NCBI GenBank assembly: GCA_015520395.1
Contig: WAQG01000235.1
Coordinates: 1-9,520, forward strand
Direction of reading: 5' to 3'
Source of the DNA: Candidatus Geoarchaeota archaeon
GTDB lineage: Archaea > Thermoproteota > Thermoprotei > Gearchaeales > WAQG01
Length of the DNA stretch: 9,520 bases
This document shows positions 7,028 through 9,520 of the stretch, in pieces. Made by a program: the position numbers and the translations under genes. A model generated the notes under the pieces. It was given only the letters and a program-made list of their open reading frames with translations, had not been told where the DNA came from and searched no databases. Position 1 is the first letter of the stretch. Every line of letters starts with the position of its first letter.

Positions 7028-7121
7028 TCCGCTACGAAAACGTAAGCTGGCTGCCTTTCTGAACGTGCTTAGATGATCAATGAATGTTCAAATTGCTGGA
7101 TTCAAGAAATCCGAATACCTA

Positions 7122-7133
7122 TTCTCCGGAGAA
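7122..7133. promoter_or_regulatory. Perfect 12-bp palindrome next to the subtilase TATA box
   Basis: TTCTCCGGAGAA is its own reverse complement. It ends 1 bp before the TATA box at 7135, where TFB contacts the BRE, so a dimeric regulator bound here would interfere with or assist initiation. A shorter stem (GGATT at 7098-7102 and AATCC at 7108-7112) lies 9 bp further upstream. The regulatory role is inferred from symmetry and position. Confidence 0.45.
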
Positions 7134-7134
7134 C

Positions 7135-7142
7135 CTTTAAAA
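7135..7142 (+). promoter_or_regulatory. TATA box of the subtilase gene
   Basis: CTTTAAAA is centred near 7139 and predicts transcription starting around 7165. That gives a leader of roughly 35 nt that contains both SD-like sites before the start codon. Confidence 0.6.
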
Positions 7143-7181
7143 TGAGATAGGATGTAATCACGCATGCGGCTGTTTGGTATT

Positions 7182-7198
7182 AGGTGGATGAGGTGGAT
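7182..7198 (+). promoter_or_regulatory. Duplicated SD site before the subtilase gene
   Basis: The octamer AGGTGGAT occurs twice, at 7182-7189 and 7191-7198. The second copy puts GGTG 3 nt before ATG 7199 and 6 nt before ATG 7202. The first copy puts GGTG 6 nt before an in-frame GTG at 7193. The spacing used by the other SD-led genes here slightly favours 7202, with little effect on the protein. Confidence 0.5.
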
Positions 7199-9520
7199 AT
7201 GATGTCGCGTAAGACATATGCCCTAATATCGCTACTACTGGCACTAGTAATTCTACTGCCAGTTATGACCCCAATGGCGTCCGCACTAGCGACGCCCCCA
7301 TCTAAGCTTGGAAAGCCCAAGGCCAAGCCTTGGGATCAGCTCAACATAAAACTGCCGAAGCAACCCGACTTCGGTAAGGTTGACCCCAAGATCTATGCCG
7401 CAATAGAGTCCGGAGCCGAAACCGTTGAGGTTATAATAATGGTTGACTGGGGAGCTAGGCACAAGCTCCTCAGCGTCCTACCTCCAGGAGCCAAGCTCCT
7501 TGAGTACACAAGCGAGGTTCTCCAGTATGTTCCGTTGGCGGGTGTTGAGCTTCCGGCCGATAGAAAGGTTATAGACGAGCTTGCAAGCTACAGCTGGGTA
7601 AAAATGATAGTTTACAATGAGAGGATAACAGATGATGCCCTGCTCTGGTGGAAGGACAGGTTCCACATGGGTATAGATACGATCGACATTGAGGCAGTGA
7701 AGGCCGAGGTTAGAAAGGCTGGAATAACAAGGGCGAGCGTGACTCCTGAGGGGCTGCCCGGCTGGGCACCCTACTCATTCCTAGCTACTCTGAGGATGGT
7801 TGCCTCAACGGTTAAGGCCGACTACCTATGGAAGCTTGGCTATACCGGTAAGGGCGTTGTAATAGCGTTTGTCGACACTGGAATAAATCCAAGGCATCCA
7901 GACTTCTTCTTCCCGGATGGCAGGAGCAAGATCATATATTGGTGGAGCCCATTCTCGATGGCCGACATCGAGGACGAGTATGGCCATGGCACCCATGTTG
8001 CATCAATAGCAGCCGCCTCTGGAAGAGGCAGCGGTGAGACCTGGTACCTAGACTTCGACACATTTACCTATAGAAGGTGGACGCTCCCGCCCGGCGAGGA
8101 AATAGGAATGGCTCCAGACGCCTACATAATGATGTTCAAGCTGTGGTCGCTATCCTCACCCGAGCCAGCCACAACCTACCACTTCGTGGCAGCCTTCGTT
8201 GAGGCCGTCAAGAAGGGCGCCGACGTCATAAGCAACAGCTGGGGCTACGTAGGCCATGGAGCCTTTGTCTACCCAATGTATGTTGTAGCTGAGTGGGCAA
8301 CCCAGTGTGGCGTTGTCGTTGTGTGGGCCGCCGGAAACGACGGTCCAACAGTCGGCACAACCAACTGGCCAAGCAACTCGCCAAGCGTTATCTCGGTAGG
8401 GATCTCATTTGCTAAGGGCTGGCTGTGGTCAACCCTTGAGGACAAGCTCGTCTGGTGGGGCTCTAAGGGCCCAGTGATGCTGAGCGAGCCTTACGATCAG
8501 CACGGCACTGACATTATCCCTGCGCCAAGCTTCCTTAGCCCACACAGAGCTAAACCCGACGTCATCGCGCCAGGTTACCTGATTGCAGCTGCTAACCCGT
8601 TCTTCGAGGAGCAGAACCCAAGGATCGAGTACGACTTTGACTGTGTCGACGCTGGCTGCTATGATTTCAGCCTCAGCGGGACGATGTATGTGACTTACAG
8701 CGGTACCTCGATGAGCGCGCCTGTTGTTGCGGGCGTCGTTGCAGACCTGCTGCAGGCATTCCCAGGAGCCACTCCAGCTGCAATTAAGGCTGCCCTGATT
8801 AAGGGTGCCGACATGATTGATACGCTTAGCGGGATTCCATATAAGGAGTACGGGTTTGAAGATCCAGCCCTGAGCGGTGCTGGCAGGGTTAACGCCGAGA
8901 AGGCCTACAAGATACTTGCCAACTCGCCGATGGTCGAGGACTTCACAATACCGCCGCCCTACTGGACCGATAGCCGGAACATAAGCCTTCCACCCGAAAC
9001 CTACAGGCCCTTGGAGGGCTGGAAGATACTGGTCGATGACATAACCTCGGACGCCGCATCATTCTCCGATTGGTTCTCCGACCTTGAGTCCCTCGGCGCC
9101 GATGTAAGATACCTCTCAGACGAGTGGCCTGACAAGCAGACGGTCGTAATAGGGATCAACACGGTCATTGAGTCGGCGCATCCATATGAGCCTTTGATCG
9201 ACAGGTGGTGGACGATCACTTATCCAGGAGCACAGCAGATACGTATCCACTTCGAGAAGATAGAGCTAAATGGTTATCCTGCACCCTACCCGTTCTCAGT
9301 ACTAGCAATATACGACGAAACATTCAGCACAATAACCGTCTATACCGGCGAGGCTGGCCCTAACCTATGGGTTGACCAGTGGGTAACCGTACCAGGCGAC
9401 ATGGCCTACATACGTCTCGTGACCGACAACTCAACAGCCTATGGGTTCAAGATAGACCGCTACGAGGTGACAATGCTCAAGCCACTGCCACTAACAGAGC
9501 CATACTACAGGTATCTAGCC
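7199..9520 (+). CDS. Secreted subtilisin-like serine protease (S8), 3' end missing
   Basis: 774 codons are open to the window edge with no stop. Residues 1-31 are a signal peptide (SRK, hydrophobic core, cleavage near ASA-LA). About 74-143 looks like an I9-type propeptide, followed by a ~60-residue linker. The catalytic domain (about 207-574) has all key residues: Asp226 (FVDTG), His263 (GHGTHVAS), oxyanion Asn380 (AAGND) and Ser504 (SGTSMSAP). Spacing is longer than in subtilisin: 124 residues between Asn and Ser instead of 66, a region that carries Cys482 and Cys487. After a ~85-residue bridge comes a CUB-like beta domain (about 660-768: HPYEP, TITYPGAQQIRIHF, YIRLV, AYGFKIDRYEV) of the sort appended to archaeal extracellular proteases. 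The protein is expected to be exported, self-processed and to degrade proteins or mature surface proteins. It may be pyrolysin-like, but the missing C-terminus prevents a subtype call. Confidence 0.93.
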   Translation, partial: MMSRKTYALISLLLALVILLPVMTPMASALATPPSKLGKPKAKPWDQLNIKLPKQPDFGKVDPKIYAAIESGAETVEVIIMVDWGARHKLLSVLPPGAKLLEYTSEVLQYVPLAGVELPADRKVIDELASYSWVKMIVYNERITDDALLWWKDRFHMGIDTIDIEAVKAEVRKAGITRASVTPEGLPGWAPYSFLATLRMVASTVKADYLWKLGYTGKGVVIAFVDTGINPRHPDFFFPDGRSKIIYWWSPFSMADIEDEYGHGTHVASIAAASGRGSGETWYLDFDTFTYRRWTLPPGEEIGMAPDAYIMMFKLWSLSSPEPATTYHFVAAFVEAVKKGADVISNSWGYVGHGAFVYPMYVVAEWATQCGVVVVWAAGNDGPTVGTTNWPSNSPSVISVGISFAKGWLWSTLEDKLVWWGSKGPVMLSEPYDQHGTDIIPAPSFLSPHRAKPDVIAPGYLIAAANPFFEEQNPRIEYDFDCVDAGCYDFSLSGTMYVTYSGTSMSAPVVAGVVADLLQAFPGATPAAIKAALIKGADMIDTLSGIPYKEYGFEDPALSGAGRVNAEKAYKILANSPMVEDFTIPPPYWTDSRNISLPPETYRPLEGWKILVDDITSDAASFSDWFSDLESLGADVRYLSDEWPDKQTVVIGINTVIESAHPYEPLIDRWWTITYPGAQQIRIHFEKIELNGYPAPYPFSVLAIYDETFSTITVYTGEAGPNLWVDQWVTVPGDMAYIRLVTDNSTAYGFKIDRYEVTMLKPLPLTEPYYRYLA

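Noticed and set aside
6787..7062. 91-codon plus-strand open frame crossing the reductase start and promoter
   Set aside because: Most of it is antisense to the FAD-binding fold, and the rest is the lipid operon leader and promoter.
7098..7112. GGATT-CAAGA-AATCC stem-loop in the divergent intergenic region
   Set aside because: A 5-bp stem is expected by chance and it is not followed by a T run. It is mentioned only as context for the stronger palindrome nearby.
4770..7198. Functional link between the subtilase and the lipid operon because they share an intergenic region
   Set aside because: They are divergent with separate TATA boxes and there is no biochemical link; adjacency alone is not enough.
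7478..8061. Minus-strand open frames of 62 and 73 codons within the subtilase
   Set aside because: Both are antisense to the propeptide and catalytic domain; neither has motifs or a convincing start.

Overview
The window looks archaeal, probably from a thermophile. Supporting signs are a geranylgeranyl-reductase-family flavoprotein next to an archaeal-type polyprenyl diphosphate synthase (ether-lipid side chains), TATA-box promoters, one apparently leaderless gene, GGTG-type Shine-Dalgarno (SD) sites elsewhere, frequent AGG/ATA codons, and a large secreted subtilase of the type found in hyperthermophilic archaea. I cannot fix the lineage from sequence alone; the Thermoproteota/Korarchaeota side is a guess.

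Layout. (1) 1-150, minus: the first 50 codons of a YchF-like P-loop NTPase, with a TATA box about 28 bp upstream of its GTG. (2) 304-4761, plus: a tightly overlapping three-gene operon coding for a LolD/MacB-type ABC ATPase, a four-TM MacB/FtsX-type permease, and an ~831-residue extracytoplasmic protein with a signal peptide and a C-terminal membrane anchor. (3) 6986-4770, minus: a two-gene lipid operon with the reductase first and the prenyl synthase starting on the base after the reductase stop. It converges on the ABC operon with 8 bp between stop codons. (4) 7199-9520, plus: an S8 subtilase with signal peptide, propeptide, catalytic domain and a CUB-like domain, running off the window end. 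It is divergent from the lipid operon.

How the genes work together. The ATPase and permease should form one type VII (MacB-like mechanotransmission) ABC unit. The third gene is its presumed outer-face partner but does not resemble the HlyD-type adaptor MacA, so this could be an archaeal tripartite design; its cargo is unknown. The prenyl synthase makes a C20 or longer isoprenoid diphosphate and the reductase saturates the isoprenoid chains of the finished lipid. The subtilase is an independent exported protease.

The gene-free stretches (151-303 and 6987-7198) hold promoters, SD sites and inverted repeats. No RNA genes, insertion sequences or CRISPR arrays were seen. The points most worth a second look are the unclassified third gene of the ABC operon, the Ala at the chain-length position of the prenyl synthase, and a perfect 12-bp palindrome next to the subtilase TATA box.
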